A stretch of 64,000 nt of DNA from assembly GCF_035621455.1 (NCBI RefSeq), contig NZ_CP141823.1, positions 992,001 to 1,056,000 of the forward strand, given 5' to 3'. Position 1 is the stretch's first letter. Each line of letters starts with the position of its first letter. Made by a program: the position numbers and the translations under genes. The DNA is from Vibrio natriegens NBRC 15636 = ATCC 14048 = DSM 759 (GTDB lineage Bacteria; Pseudomonadota; Gammaproteobacteria; Enterobacterales; Vibrionaceae). Positions 9,835-17,804 of this stretch are shown here, one piece after another. The notes under the pieces are model-generated. The model was not told the origin of the DNA, ran no database searches, and worked only from the letters and a program-made list of their open reading frames with translations.

Positions 9835-9930
9835 GCATGACTGAAAAGGCAAAACCTCCGAAAGGGGGTGACGCAAAGTCTCCGATCTAACGGACATTTC
9901 CTATGATAGCGGGACCGCCAGTTTTGTATT
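9835..9930 (+). promoter_or_regulatory. cyclic di-GMP-I (GEMM) riboswitch
   Basis: The element contains the GEMM-I hallmarks in order. GGCAAA comes first, then a stem ACCTCC/GGGGGT capped by a GAAA tetraloop, then GACGCAAAG. A second hairpin carries the tetraloop-receptor strands CTAA and TATG, and the conserved TAGCGGG follows. A closing stem pairs AAAAGGC with GCC and TTTT on the 3' side. The pattern follows the Vibrio cholerae Vc2 aptamer almost motif for motif. It lies about 260 nt upstream of the levansucrase start codon, in the same orientation. No clear terminator follows, so the sign of control cannot be read. Confidence 0.9.
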
Positions 9931-10053
9931 TCGACTTATTAAATTCGTTCGATTTTTAGTATCAAACTCTTTGGTCTGATATTTACATTCACGGATGCAT
10001 TCAGTCATTTGTTGATTCTGTTTGCTGTGAATGGCTAAGTTTTACCTAATTTC

Positions 10054-10065
10054 GGGAACGTTACC
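10054..10065. promoter_or_regulatory. LacI-family operator (probable ScrR site), downstream copy
   Basis: GGGAACGTTACC, the exact reverse complement of the 9465 site. The similarity extends outward into AATT-rich flanks. It lies downstream of the riboswitch and 127 bp before the levansucrase start, so it could act as a roadblock, as a loop partner of the upstream site, or as the operator of an unrecognised second promoter. Confidence 0.6.
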
Positions 10066-10191
10066 TAAATTGGTGTGATTTTTAGATGATTTCGAATGGG
10101 TTATGCCGTTGATAGTTTGTGACATTTCTGAGGGTTAACCACTTCTGGAAAATTGAATATTTTGAGAATTTTATTAACAGAGGTAAGTAAA

Positions 10192-11763
10192 ATGCATTCG
10201 ACAAAAATGAAAGCGGGAGTCCCTATTTTAGGGATTTTAATGGGAACAGCGGCAAGTCAGTTAGCTTTTGCAGCACAGCTTCAACCTGGTCCAGAGCCAA
10301 CGGTACACACTCAAGAAGCTTACGCTCCTGAGAGTAATTTTACGGCTAAATGGACCCGTGCTGATGCTCGTCAGCTCAAGCGTATGTCTGATCCAATGGC
10401 TGGGTCACGTGAGAACTCTATGCCACAAGAGTACACGATGCCGAGCGTCCCTCAGGATTTTCCTGACATGTCCAATGAGCAGGTATGGGTATGGGATTCA
10501 TGGCCACTGACTGATGCGGATGCCAACCAATATAGCGTGAACGGACAGGAGATTATTTTCTCACTTGTTGCGGATCGGAGCCTAGGTTTTGATGAACGAC
10601 ACCAGTATGCGAAGATCGGCTACTTCTATCGTCCAGCGGGTATTCCAGCAGAGGAACGCCCAGAAAACGGTGGCTGGACTTATGGTGGCCTTGTTTTTGA
10701 CGAAGGTGTCACCGGACAAATCTTTGAGGATCAGTCATACAGTCATCAGACACAATGGTCTGGTTCTGCCCGAATTTTCCCGGGTGGTGAAGTGAAACTT
10801 TTCTTTACCGATGTTGCGTTCTATCGTGACTCAAACGGCAATGACATCAAGCCATATGACCCACGCATTGCACTCAGCGTCGGTAAGATACACGCGAATA
10901 AAAATGGCGTGAAATTCACCGGATTCGATAAGGTGATTAATCTTCTGGAAGCTGACGGTACCTACTACCAAACGGCTGAACAAAACCCTTACTTTAACTT
11001 CCGTGACCCGTTTACGTTCGAAGATCCTGCTCATCCAGGCGAAACCTTCATGGTCTTTGAAGGTAACTCAGCAATGGAAAGGGGCTCGGCGAAGTGTACC
11101 GAGGAAGATCTAGGTTATCAGGATGGTGACCCGTACGCTGAAACAGTCAGAGATGTGAATGCATCGGGTGCGACATTCCAGATTGGTAACGTTGGTTTAG
11201 CGCGAGCGACGAATGATGACCTTACCGAGTGGGAGTTTTTACCACCGATCCTTTCGGCGAACTGTGTTACTGACCAGACCGAACGCCCTCAGATCTATCA
11301 AAAAGATGGTAAATACTACCTATTCACTATCAGCCATAGCACGACGTTTGCAAGTGGTATCACTGGTCCGGAAGGGGTGTATGGCTTTGTAGGTGATGGT
11401 ATCCGTAGTGATTACCAACCACTGAACCAAGGTTCAGGTCTTGTACTTGGTAACCCAACCAACCTGAACTTCTACCCAGGAACGCCTTACGACCCAGATT
11501 ACAACCAGCCAGCAGGTCACTTCCAGTCTTACTCACACTATGTGATGCCTGATGGACTGATTCAATCCTTTATCGATACTATCGGCGTTAAAGAAAACTT
11601 CCGACGTGGTGGTACTTTGGCACCAACAGTGAAAGTCCTGATTGATGGTGACACTACTGAAGTCGATTACTCTTACGGGACGAGTGGGCTAGGTGGCTGG
11701 GCAGATATCCCTGCAAATATAAACGTTAATCCAAGCGGTGTGATTCAGAAAACGCTTAAATAG
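10192..11763 (+). CDS. levansucrase, glycoside hydrolase family 68, secreted
   Basis: 523 residues from the ATG at 10192, which has GAGGTAAGTAAA just upstream. The signal peptide runs to about residue 25 (ILMGTAASQLAFA). GH68 catalytic residues are all present: nucleophile Asp102 in VWDSWPLTD, transition-state stabiliser Asp272 in NFRDPF, and general acid/base Glu364 in TERPQIY. The enzyme transfers fructosyl units from sucrose to build beta-2,6 levan, releasing glucose outside the cell. It is followed by a GH32 levanase, as in the Bacillus subtilis sacB-levB arrangement. The leader combines a c-di-GMP riboswitch with two LacI-type operators, suggesting control by second messenger and by sucrose. 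Inulosucrase activity cannot be excluded from sequence. Confidence 0.93.
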   Translation: MHSTKMKAGVPILGILMGTAASQLAFAAQLQPGPEPTVHTQEAYAPESNFTAKWTRADARQLKRMSDPMAGSRENSMPQEYTMPSVPQDFPDMSNEQVWVWDSWPLTDADANQYSVNGQEIIFSLVADRSLGFDERHQYAKIGYFYRPAGIPAEERPENGGWTYGGLVFDEGVTGQIFEDQSYSHQTQWSGSARIFPGGEVKLFFTDVAFYRDSNGNDIKPYDPRIALSVGKIHANKNGVKFTGFDKVINLLEADGTYYQTAEQNPYFNFRDPFTFEDPAHPGETFMVFEGNSAMERGSAKCTEEDLGYQDGDPYAETVRDVNASGATFQIGNVGLARATNDDLTEWEFLPPILSANCVTDQTERPQIYQKDGKYYLFTISHSTTFASGITGPEGVYGFVGDGIRSDYQPLNQGSGLVLGNPTNLNFYPGTPYDPDYNQPAGHFQSYSHYVMPDGLIQSFIDTIGVKENFRRGGTLAPTVKVLIDGDTTEVDYSYGTSGLGGWADIPANINVNPSGVIQKTLK

Positions 11764-11792
11764 AATTCCTGAAGTTGTACATGTCATAAATC

Positions 11793-11817
11793 AGAGGGGC
11801 GGGCATTCCGCCCCTCT
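11793..11817 (+). terminator. strong intercistronic hairpin between levansucrase and levanase
   Basis: Perfect 10-bp GC-rich stem AGAGGGGCGG/CCGCCCCTCT with loop GCATT. No T run follows, so it may attenuate or stabilise the upstream message rather than terminate fully. It ends exactly before the ATG at 11818, which argues that translation of the levanase begins at 11836. Confidence 0.6.
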
Positions 11818-11835
11818 ATGATAATAAGAAGGATT

Positions 11836-13458
11836 ATGCGCTTTAAACTTAACTCACTGACGGGCATAACACTTGTCACTGTTGCCTGTGCTTCATTTGC
11901 ATTGTTTACTGCCAGTCTCTCACTTTCTGGCGTTGAATTAGCGTCTGCGAGCTCGTCTCAATTTACTCGCCCTTCAGAATGGTCCCCTTATCGGCCAGCT
12001 ATACATATTACTCCCAACAGACATTGGATGAATGATCCTCAGCGTCCTTTCTTTATCGATGGTGTCTGGCATTTCTACTATCTCTACAACGCTGATTACC
12101 CAAATGGGAATGGGACGGCGTGGTATCACATGACATCAAAAGACCTCGTCCATTGGCAGGAACATGGTGTAGCTATTCACAAATATAAAAATGGACTTGG
12201 CGATATTCAAACGGGGAGCGCCGTCGTTGATACCAACAATACGGCGGGCTTTGGTGCCGGAGCGATTATTGCTATTGCGACTCAGCAACATGACGGTGTA
12301 CAGCGTCAGTCACTCTTTGTCTCAACCGATGGTGGCTATCACTTTAAAGAGTATGACGATAACCCAATTATGGATAATCCCGGGGCTGAACATTGGCGTG
12401 ATCCCAAGGTCATTTGGGATGAGGAGAACCGACAATGGGTAATGGCGCTTGCGGAAGGGCACAAAATTGGCTTCTATACCTCTTCAGATCTTAAACACTG
12501 GACATATCAATCCGATTTCCAGCGTGACGATCTTGGTCTTCTCGAGTGTCCTGATCTGTTTCAACTCTCGCTTGATGGTGATCCTAATAATATTCGCTGG
12601 GTGCTTGCATCCGGAGCGAATGGTTTCAGAACAGGAAAAACGACGGGCACAGCTTACTGGATTGGAAGCTGGGATGGAAAGCGCTTTATACCAGAAAGTG
12701 AAGAACCACAGTGGCTGGACGCAGGAGCTGATTTTTATGCGATGGTGTCGTGGCAAGATTCCAATTTAGGTGCTGACCAGCGTCTTGAATCTCGCTACGC
12801 GATTGGCTGGCTTAACAATTGGGGTTATGCCAACGAGTTGCCCACTAAAGCATGGCATGGAGCCGCGAGTTCTATTGTTCGTCAAATAAAACTGCGTACT
12901 GTAGATGGAACCCCAGTCCTATTCTCCCAGCCGATTGAGGCAATAGCAGGGCTTGAAGGCGATGCTTATACTCGCTCGGCCGTTGAAGTATTAGAATCAT
13001 CGAACACAAGTTTCCCTAAGCCGATATCTGACGCTTACCGCCTTAAAGTCGATCTTGACGCACACTCAAACGCTAGTGAGTTCCAGTTACAACTCAAAGG
13101 AAAGGACGGTCATTTTGCCATTGTAGGGTATGACTTCGAACACGAAACGGTGTTTATCAGACGCGATAGGGACGCAATAGCAAGCTCAATGCCTGATGTA
13201 TATCGTGACGAACGTAAAACGGTAGTTCGTGCCCATAACGGTATCGTAAAACTAGACATCATTGTCGATACATTCACCATCGAGGTCTTTGTTAACGATG
13301 GTGAGATGTCGCTGTCTAATCTGATATTTGGAACTCAGGACGCCAATGATCTTACGGCGGTATCTGTTGGAGGCACCACCGTACTCCGTAACCTAGAACT
13401 TACGCCACTGAAGGTTACTCCGATTCAGCGTTACTCTGGTGAGGGAGCGAAGAAATAA
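11836..13458 (+). CDS. levB: secreted GH32 levanase, LevB-like
   Basis: 540 residues from the ATG at 11836, preceded by AGAAGG; an in-frame ATG at 11818 abuts the intercistronic hairpin and is less likely. A signal peptide is followed by a five-bladed propeller with GH32 signatures: HWMNDPQRP (nucleophile Asp67), HWRDPKV (Asp189) and LLECPDLF (acid/base Glu237). A beta-sandwich domain is C-terminal. The NDPQRP variant and the YLYN...YPNGNGT region resemble B. subtilis LevB, an endolevanase encoded just after sacB. It would trim or mobilise levan outside the cell. Exo- versus endo-action is not proven. It is probably co-transcribed with the levansucrase. Confidence 0.85.
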   Translation: MRFKLNSLTGITLVTVACASFALFTASLSLSGVELASASSSQFTRPSEWSPYRPAIHITPNRHWMNDPQRPFFIDGVWHFYYLYNADYPNGNGTAWYHMTSKDLVHWQEHGVAIHKYKNGLGDIQTGSAVVDTNNTAGFGAGAIIAIATQQHDGVQRQSLFVSTDGGYHFKEYDDNPIMDNPGAEHWRDPKVIWDEENRQWVMALAEGHKIGFYTSSDLKHWTYQSDFQRDDLGLLECPDLFQLSLDGDPNNIRWVLASGANGFRTGKTTGTAYWIGSWDGKRFIPESEEPQWLDAGADFYAMVSWQDSNLGADQRLESRYAIGWLNNWGYANELPTKAWHGAASSIVRQIKLRTVDGTPVLFSQPIEAIAGLEGDAYTRSAVEVLESSNTSFPKPISDAYRLKVDLDAHSNASEFQLQLKGKDGHFAIVGYDFEHETVFIRRDRDAIASSMPDVYRDERKTVVRAHNGIVKLDIIVDTFTIEVFVNDGEMSLSNLIFGTQDANDLTAVSVGGTTVLRNLELTPLKVTPIQRYSGEGAKK

Positions 13459-13468
13459 GAGTTTAATT

Positions 13469-13499
13469 TGGCAAGCTAAAAGGGCGTGATGGCTTGCCA
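13469..13499 (+). terminator. hairpin after the levanase gene
   Basis: Inverted repeat TGGCAAGC/GCTTGCCA with a 15-nt loop, followed by a T-rich stretch. Confidence 0.5.
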
Positions 13500-13542
13500 T
13501 AATTTGTTCATATTTACCCCTGAGAGTCGCTAAACAGACTAA

Positions 13543-13662
13543 CTAAAACATTCCGGCAATTAAGGCTAACGCAAAAATAACAGCCAGCATAACCAGAAAA
13601 AACTTCATCATTAATCCAAGATCATTACTACCACCACGTGGGGGTTTATTACAGCAGCTCAT
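13543..13662 (-). CDS. small membrane protein with cysteine-rich N-terminus
   Basis: 39 residues from the ATG at 13662, which has AAAGGA eight bases upstream. It starts MSCCNKPP, then a Gly/Ser linker, then a single hydrophobic helix of about 20 residues ending AGMF. A longer in-frame version starting at 13740 has no such ribosome binding site. It is not recognised; the paired cysteines suggest metal binding or lipid attachment, but there is no lipobox. Confidence 0.5.
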   Translation of the reverse strand: MSCCNKPPRGGSNDLGLMMKFFLVMLAVIFALALIAGMF

Positions 13663-13848
13663 GGTTGGTCCTTTATTCCTGAGAAATGTCGATCTGATGA
13701 TAATGGTTACCCTTGGGGGAAGGTAAAGGAGAGCTCTCATGTAAGTCTACTTTTAAGGAATTATTAGAGGGCTAGGAAAGTACTTTTCTGAGTCCGATTC
13801 TGCTGTGACCTTTGGCGCAATCCTCAGCTTTACCTAATCGTCTAGAGA

Positions 13849-14133
13849 CTAATGAACATCGACACTGATATCGCTCAGTAGACATTCCTGATGATGTGGC
13901 CCGCCGATAAACTCTGCCTGTCCCCGAATTTGGCTGCCGACCGTTAGCTCGTCGACGTTGTCAAAAGTGAAACAGTCTAAATGGGAGCCAGGCTCTGTAA
14001 AGCAAGGGCCAAACTGACGATCGACCTGCTCGATGAGTAAACGTACCCGATGCTTACCATTTTCATTCTGGCTAATTGCCAGCACCTGGCCTGTTAGGGT
14101 GGATTGATTGGGGGCTGCCGAAACTCCGCTCAT
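13849..14133 (-). CDS. hypothetical small protein
   Basis: 94 residues from the ATG at 14133, which has GGAG six bases upstream; an in-frame ATG at 14211 would read through a terminator hairpin. It starts MSGVSAAPNQSTLTGQV and looks like a small beta-rich, OB-like domain (GQVLAISQNENGKHRVRLLIEQV) with three cysteines (FGPCF, LDCF, QECLL). No signal peptide is apparent. It follows the metalloprotease cluster on the same strand but beyond a strong terminator. Function unknown. Confidence 0.5.
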   Translation of the reverse strand: MSGVSAAPNQSTLTGQVLAISQNENGKHRVRLLIEQVDRQFGPCFTEPGSHLDCFTFDNVDELTVGSQIRGQAEFIGGPHHQECLLSDISVDVH

Positions 14134-14144
14134 AGTTGGCTCCG

Positions 14145-14189
14145 TAAAAAATAACAAGATGCACACCAGCAGTGTAGAAGGTGTGCATC
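14145..14189 (-). terminator. Rho-independent terminator of the metalloprotease cluster
   Basis: Stem GATGCACACC/GGTGTGCATC with a 12-nt loop, followed on the minus strand by a T-rich tract. It closes the three-gene operon. Confidence 0.8.
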
Positions 14190-14213
14190 GGCTTGTTAAG
14201 TACCCGTTCAATT

Positions 14214-14624
14214 CTACTTCTTCGCTCGGGTGGATTTTTTCTTCTCAGCGACCGGTTGCTCTTTTGGTTCGGGGATGGCGTCACTGGTCAACTCCGCATC
14301 CATGAACTCGTCAGGCATGGGTACATGCTCATCGAGCGAATCGGAAAATGCCATTTCAACCATATCCGGTTGCGGAGCCACACTTAGGTCGCTTATTTCT
14401 TCGTGAAAGAAGTCTTCAGGACCTGGTGCGGGCACGTCGTCAAACGCAGCCGCTTCGTTGAACTCAGCAGAACCGTTGGGTGCCGGTGCACTCAGCTCAT
14501 CGTGACTCTCTGCAACTTCTTCAACGCCTGTAGGGGGAGGACCGTCGTCTGTGACGAATGCCTGAGCCGATGTCTGAACATCAGGTTGTGACTCAGTAAT
14601 ATTGATATTAATAGTCTGTGCCAT
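14214..14624 (-). CDS. acidic, probably disordered protein in the M6 protease operon
   Basis: 136 residues, rich in Asp, Glu, Pro and Ala, with no predicted membrane segment and an abrupt basic tail (AEKKKSTRAKK). No known domain is recognised. The start lies 9 nt after the preceding stop, and its ribosome binding site (AGGGGG) overlaps that stop, so translation is probably coupled to the stand-alone domain gene. An acidic scaffold, chaperone or tether role is only a guess. Confidence 0.6.
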   Translation of the reverse strand: MAQTININITESQPDVQTSAQAFVTDDGPPPTGVEEVAESHDELSAPAPNGSAEFNEAAAFDDVPAPGPEDFFHEEISDLSVAPQPDMVEMAFSDSLDEHVPMPDEFMDAELTSDAIPEPKEQPVAEKKKSTRAKK

Positions 14625-14633
14625 AGCAGCCCC

Positions 14634-14855
14634 CTAGAAATAAAGGATGGTGATTTGACTGGTACTGTCTTCAATGGTGCCGGATACAGTTTTACCGCTG
14701 CCTTTTGCGGCATTGAGCATCATAAACATATTAGTTGAGCTATCGGTATTGCTAGGCTTAATTTTCCGCCAGCCGATGGTATCGATATACCCCCAGACAT
14801 TTTTTGAGTGTGGAGTCGAATAGGTACGAAGAATTTTTTTGTTAGAAAAGTTCAT
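14634..14855 (-). CDS. stand-alone copy of the protease C-terminal domain
   Basis: 73 residues. It aligns along its whole length with the last ~72 residues of the adjacent metalloprotease: both carry RTYsTxH, then N-x-W-x-Y, then an identical IGWRKI, an N-x-F core and an aromatic end. There is no signal peptide. The ribosome binding site AGGAG overlaps the protease stop codon and the gap is 11 nt, so the two are translationally coupled. It could be a separately made binding module, an inhibitor or decoy, or an oligomerisation partner. The domain itself is not one I recognise. Confidence 0.65.
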   Translation of the reverse strand: MNFSNKKILRTYSTPHSKNVWGYIDTIGWRKIKPSNTDSSTNMFMMLNAAKGSGKTVSGTIEDSTSQITILYF

Positions 14856-14866
14856 GAGTATTTCTC

Positions 14867-16411
14867 CTAATTCATGTATGCGGCATAAATTTTACTACCG
14901 TCGATTTGTACCGAGACGGGTCTATCGAAGGCTCGCGCGTTTACCAATAGATTGAATACATTACTGACGCCATCATTGCTGATACCATCTATTTTCCGCC
15001 AGCCGATTCCGGCGAGGTAGGCCCAGCAATTGTTCGTATGAACGGTGGCATACGTGCGTGAAACCGCGACGTTGTGCTTCCATTCTTTCGCCGCTGCACC
15101 GCCGACATTGACGTTAGCCGTGATATTGTTGCTCACGCGAGTAATATCGCTGACGGTTACCTTGGAGTCGGCACCGCTGTAGCTTTTGCTGTTGGGTGTC
15201 GAGGTATTGGAGAAGCGATTATTGCTGCCCGATGGATACGGGTCGTTACTGTCGCCTGAGTTAGCGTTGGTATTGAGATGGCGTTGCCCATCAGCTTGCT
15301 CAATATCGACCAGATAATGGCTTTCGTCGGTGTTGTTTGTTTTGTTTTCATCGACATGCTCGATGATCATCCCCTCTCCGGGTAAGTATTGATCGTAACC
15401 GCTTTTTTGACGGTTGCTGAGCAGGAAGTACTCCTTGCTGTTGACACTACCAATCGGAAGCTTGTAAACCTGTGCGTTGTCGCTGTAGGGGGTGAGATTA
15501 ATAGCCTGAGCACTGTTGAAGATCACCCCAGGTGTGACCCACCCAGCTTGTACCTTACACCAAGCGGTCGGGTGCGCTGGGGTATTACCGCCATTGTTCC
15601 AGCTGCCGCCCGCCATTAAATCCCAGCTACCAGTACCGCGACTTGAATAGTCGGTGTCGTATAGATCTGGCCATCCCATTAGCAGATGCCCTAATTCGTG
15701 CGACATGACGCCGACCCGGCCATTTTCTGGTGCCATAAAATAACGATCGACCACTACACCATCTACGTTCTTGGGTGAGATGCTCCATTTATGTGACCAT
15801 ATGTCATCTTTATCACCAGATTGTTCGCCGCCGATGCCCGCACAAATGATCACCAGAGCTTCAACCTTCCCGTTGCCACTGTTGTCGTAGTTGGCGAAGT
15901 TGACATGAGGTGCAGCCAGATCAATCACATCCTCTGCCAGTTTTTGAGCATTGCGAGGGTAGCTACCAAAGCCAAAATCGTTGTTGGTGTAATAACTTTT
16001 TGGCTGCGGCGCTCGATACCATCCGGCTGTTGGACCGCTGCCGGATACTTGGCCCTGCACATCTAACTTGTTGTAGGACACTTCGCGATAGTATTCACGC
16101 ATACTGTTGCCACCGAGTGAAAACAGCAGGTTATTAAAGTGACTCTGTGGTTGCGTGGCGGTTTTATCTGAAAAGTCGACGAGCAACACCAGCGCCCGTC
16201 GCACTCCGGTTACCGGAGCCGACTCAAGAGTGTGGTTATGAGAGCGGGTTTTTGCCGGGCGTCCGGTGATCAGCGTATAAGTACGCATATCAAGCAAGTC
16301 GACCTGATCGACCTGGTCCAGTAGGCTACCGTGTAAAAAAGCATCCTTGGACTTGTCTATCTTGTTATGCAGCTCCGGGTCCGGAGGCATAATACATAAG
16401 TCTCTACACAT
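14867..16411 (-). CDS. M6-type (immune inhibitor A-like) metalloprotease without signal peptide
   Basis: 514 residues from the ATG at 16411, which has AAAGGA nine bases upstream; an ATG at 16432 lacks one. The zinc motif SHELGHLLMGWPDLYD gives His238, Glu239, His242 and Asp249, as in M6 peptidases. The catalytic core is preceded by a helical region and followed by a beta-rich segment with LSNRQ and EHVDENKTNN. A Ser/Asn-rich linker (about 380-420) leads to a C-terminal module shared with the next gene. Classic M6 enzymes are secreted; this one opens MCRDLCIMPPDPEL with no Sec signal, so export by another route or intracellular action is implied. First gene of a three-gene operon. Confidence 0.8.
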   Translation of the reverse strand: MCRDLCIMPPDPELHNKIDKSKDAFLHGSLLDQVDQVDLLDMRTYTLITGRPAKTRSHNHTLESAPVTGVRRALVLLVDFSDKTATQPQSHFNNLLFSLGGNSMREYYREVSYNKLDVQGQVSGSGPTAGWYRAPQPKSYYTNNDFGFGSYPRNAQKLAEDVIDLAAPHVNFANYDNSGNGKVEALVIICAGIGGEQSGDKDDIWSHKWSISPKNVDGVVVDRYFMAPENGRVGVMSHELGHLLMGWPDLYDTDYSSRGTGSWDLMAGGSWNNGGNTPAHPTAWCKVQAGWVTPGVIFNSAQAINLTPYSDNAQVYKLPIGSVNSKEYFLLSNRQKSGYDQYLPGEGMIIEHVDENKTNNTDESHYLVDIEQADGQRHLNTNANSGDSNDPYPSGSNNRFSNTSTPNSKSYSGADSKVTVSDITRVSNNITANVNVGGAAAKEWKHNVAVSRTYATVHTNNCWAYLAGIGWRKIDGISNDGVSNVFNLLVNARAFDRPVSVQIDGSKIYAAYMN

Positions 16412-17128
16412 AATATAAATTCCTTTTGCCATTATATTACGTTCGATTTCTGGTTATCTTTTAACTGCTTGGCCAGAACGATAGCACGTGCTTACAAGGG
16501 CAAGCTCGTTACCAAATGAAGCAGCTGATTCAGTCTTAAATAAGAACATGTCTTGTAAGATTCACGTTACTACTCCACCTGCCCCTGCATTGGCAGAGAT
16601 GTCTCAAACTCTTCTTATTTACACTTTACTCAACTGCGTGCATAAAACTTTAGTCAAGACAATCGGCAAGTCAAATACAGCAAGGGCTACAGCCTAGTTT
16701 GGCAAGACAGAAGAGGCGTTGAAAACAAGCTAAAATGAGCGGTTAAGAACGATAATATTGATTAAGTATGTAAATACTCACTAACAATGAGGCGGCGTAA
16801 AAATAAAAGATGTTTTTTAAGTAATTGCTAGGTGTTAAAAGGAGAGCTTTTAAATGCGCAATGTTGCATATTGGTGAATGTGTAGAGGTTTGTTTAACTT
16901 TTTGCGTGATTCCAGACTGCTCGCATCTAATATAAAAATAGTATCACTATCGTGATTAATTTTCTGTTTGCTCAGATTGTTATAATACGAAAAAATTTAT
17001 CTGATTTTTTTGTTGAAAGCAGGTGATTATTCGAGTGTGTTCGGGGGAATGGATTTCTCAACTATACGCTATTTTCTAGCTAAGTAGAGGCAGTCCTGAT
17101 TACACTGCCAGCGTCTAAGAATCGCGTT
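16412..17128. other. AT-rich gene-free stretch upstream of the M6 protease operon
   Basis: About 720 bp, markedly A+T rich from about 16700 on. I see no convincing coding frame, RNA gene or repeat. The promoter of the protease operon must lie at its left end. Confidence 0.4.
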
Positions 17129-17158
17129 GTAAAAAGGTGGACCGATGCTCCACCTTAT
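17129..17158 (-). terminator. Rho-independent terminator after the 152-aa gene
   Basis: Stem AAGGTGGA/TCCACCTT with a 7-nt loop, followed by T5 on the minus strand. Confidence 0.75.
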
Positions 17159-17188
17159 TCAAAATAGCCTGAATAGATCGAAACAAAC

Positions 17189-17647
17189 TTAGTCTTGGGA
17201 GCTTGGTTTTGCATTGAGCTCAGCATAAGTGTGCAGGAGCTCTGTCAGCGTCTTAACCCACACAAATACATCCGTCGGGGTGTTTTCAAGCAGCTTTTCT
17301 ACTTGCTCACAATGGGTTTCAAGTGTGATAGCTTCTTCCAAACGAAATGAGATCGCATAGAAATGCCAAAGGATCAGGCGTGTCATTCTCTCGCTGTTTT
17401 GCTTCGCGTTCTCGGAGTCATCAAAAGCTTGTTGGACTTCACTCAGCGCAATAGCCGTCATACGCAGCATCGCATCAAGGCGGGCAGACAACATACGGTC
17501 TTCACTATCCACTTCTTCTTGATCAAAAGTAAACAGCTCATTCATCACGTCTTCTGGCACCATTTTGCTGATCATGCGAGCACTAAACTCTTCCAACTCA
17601 TGACGAGGCATGGTTACAAGGCAATCGAAGGTGTAATCACGAAGCAT
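17189..17647 (-). CDS. hypothetical helical protein
   Basis: 152 residues, mostly helical, acidic, with no signal peptide or membrane segment. It starts MLRDYTFDCLVTMPRHELEEF and has a Met/Ala-rich central helix. It is flanked by a terminator and a divergent intergenic gap, so it is probably monocistronic. I do not recognise the family and assign no function. Confidence 0.6.
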   Translation of the reverse strand: MLRDYTFDCLVTMPRHELEEFSARMISKMVPEDVMNELFTFDQEEVDSEDRMLSARLDAMLRMTAIALSEVQQAFDDSENAKQNSERMTRLILWHFYAISFRLEEAITLETHCEQVEKLLENTPTDVFVWVKTLTELLHTYAELNAKPSSQD

Positions 17648-17804
17648 AAAATCACTCTAGTTTGGTAATAGGTTTCAGTCCTTGCATTCTAAGTGCTGAG
17701 ATTTCGATTACCACTGTTTATTCTCGTTTGGGAGTGACTTTTATTGTGAGTAAAAGAACGCAGAAGTGTACAAATTTAGAGCAAAGCGCACCATTAAAGT
17801 GCTT

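Noticed and set aside
16488..16697. 69-aa plus-strand frame in the gap upstream of the M6 protease
   Set aside because: No ribosome binding site, no recognisable domain, and biased composition consistent with chance.
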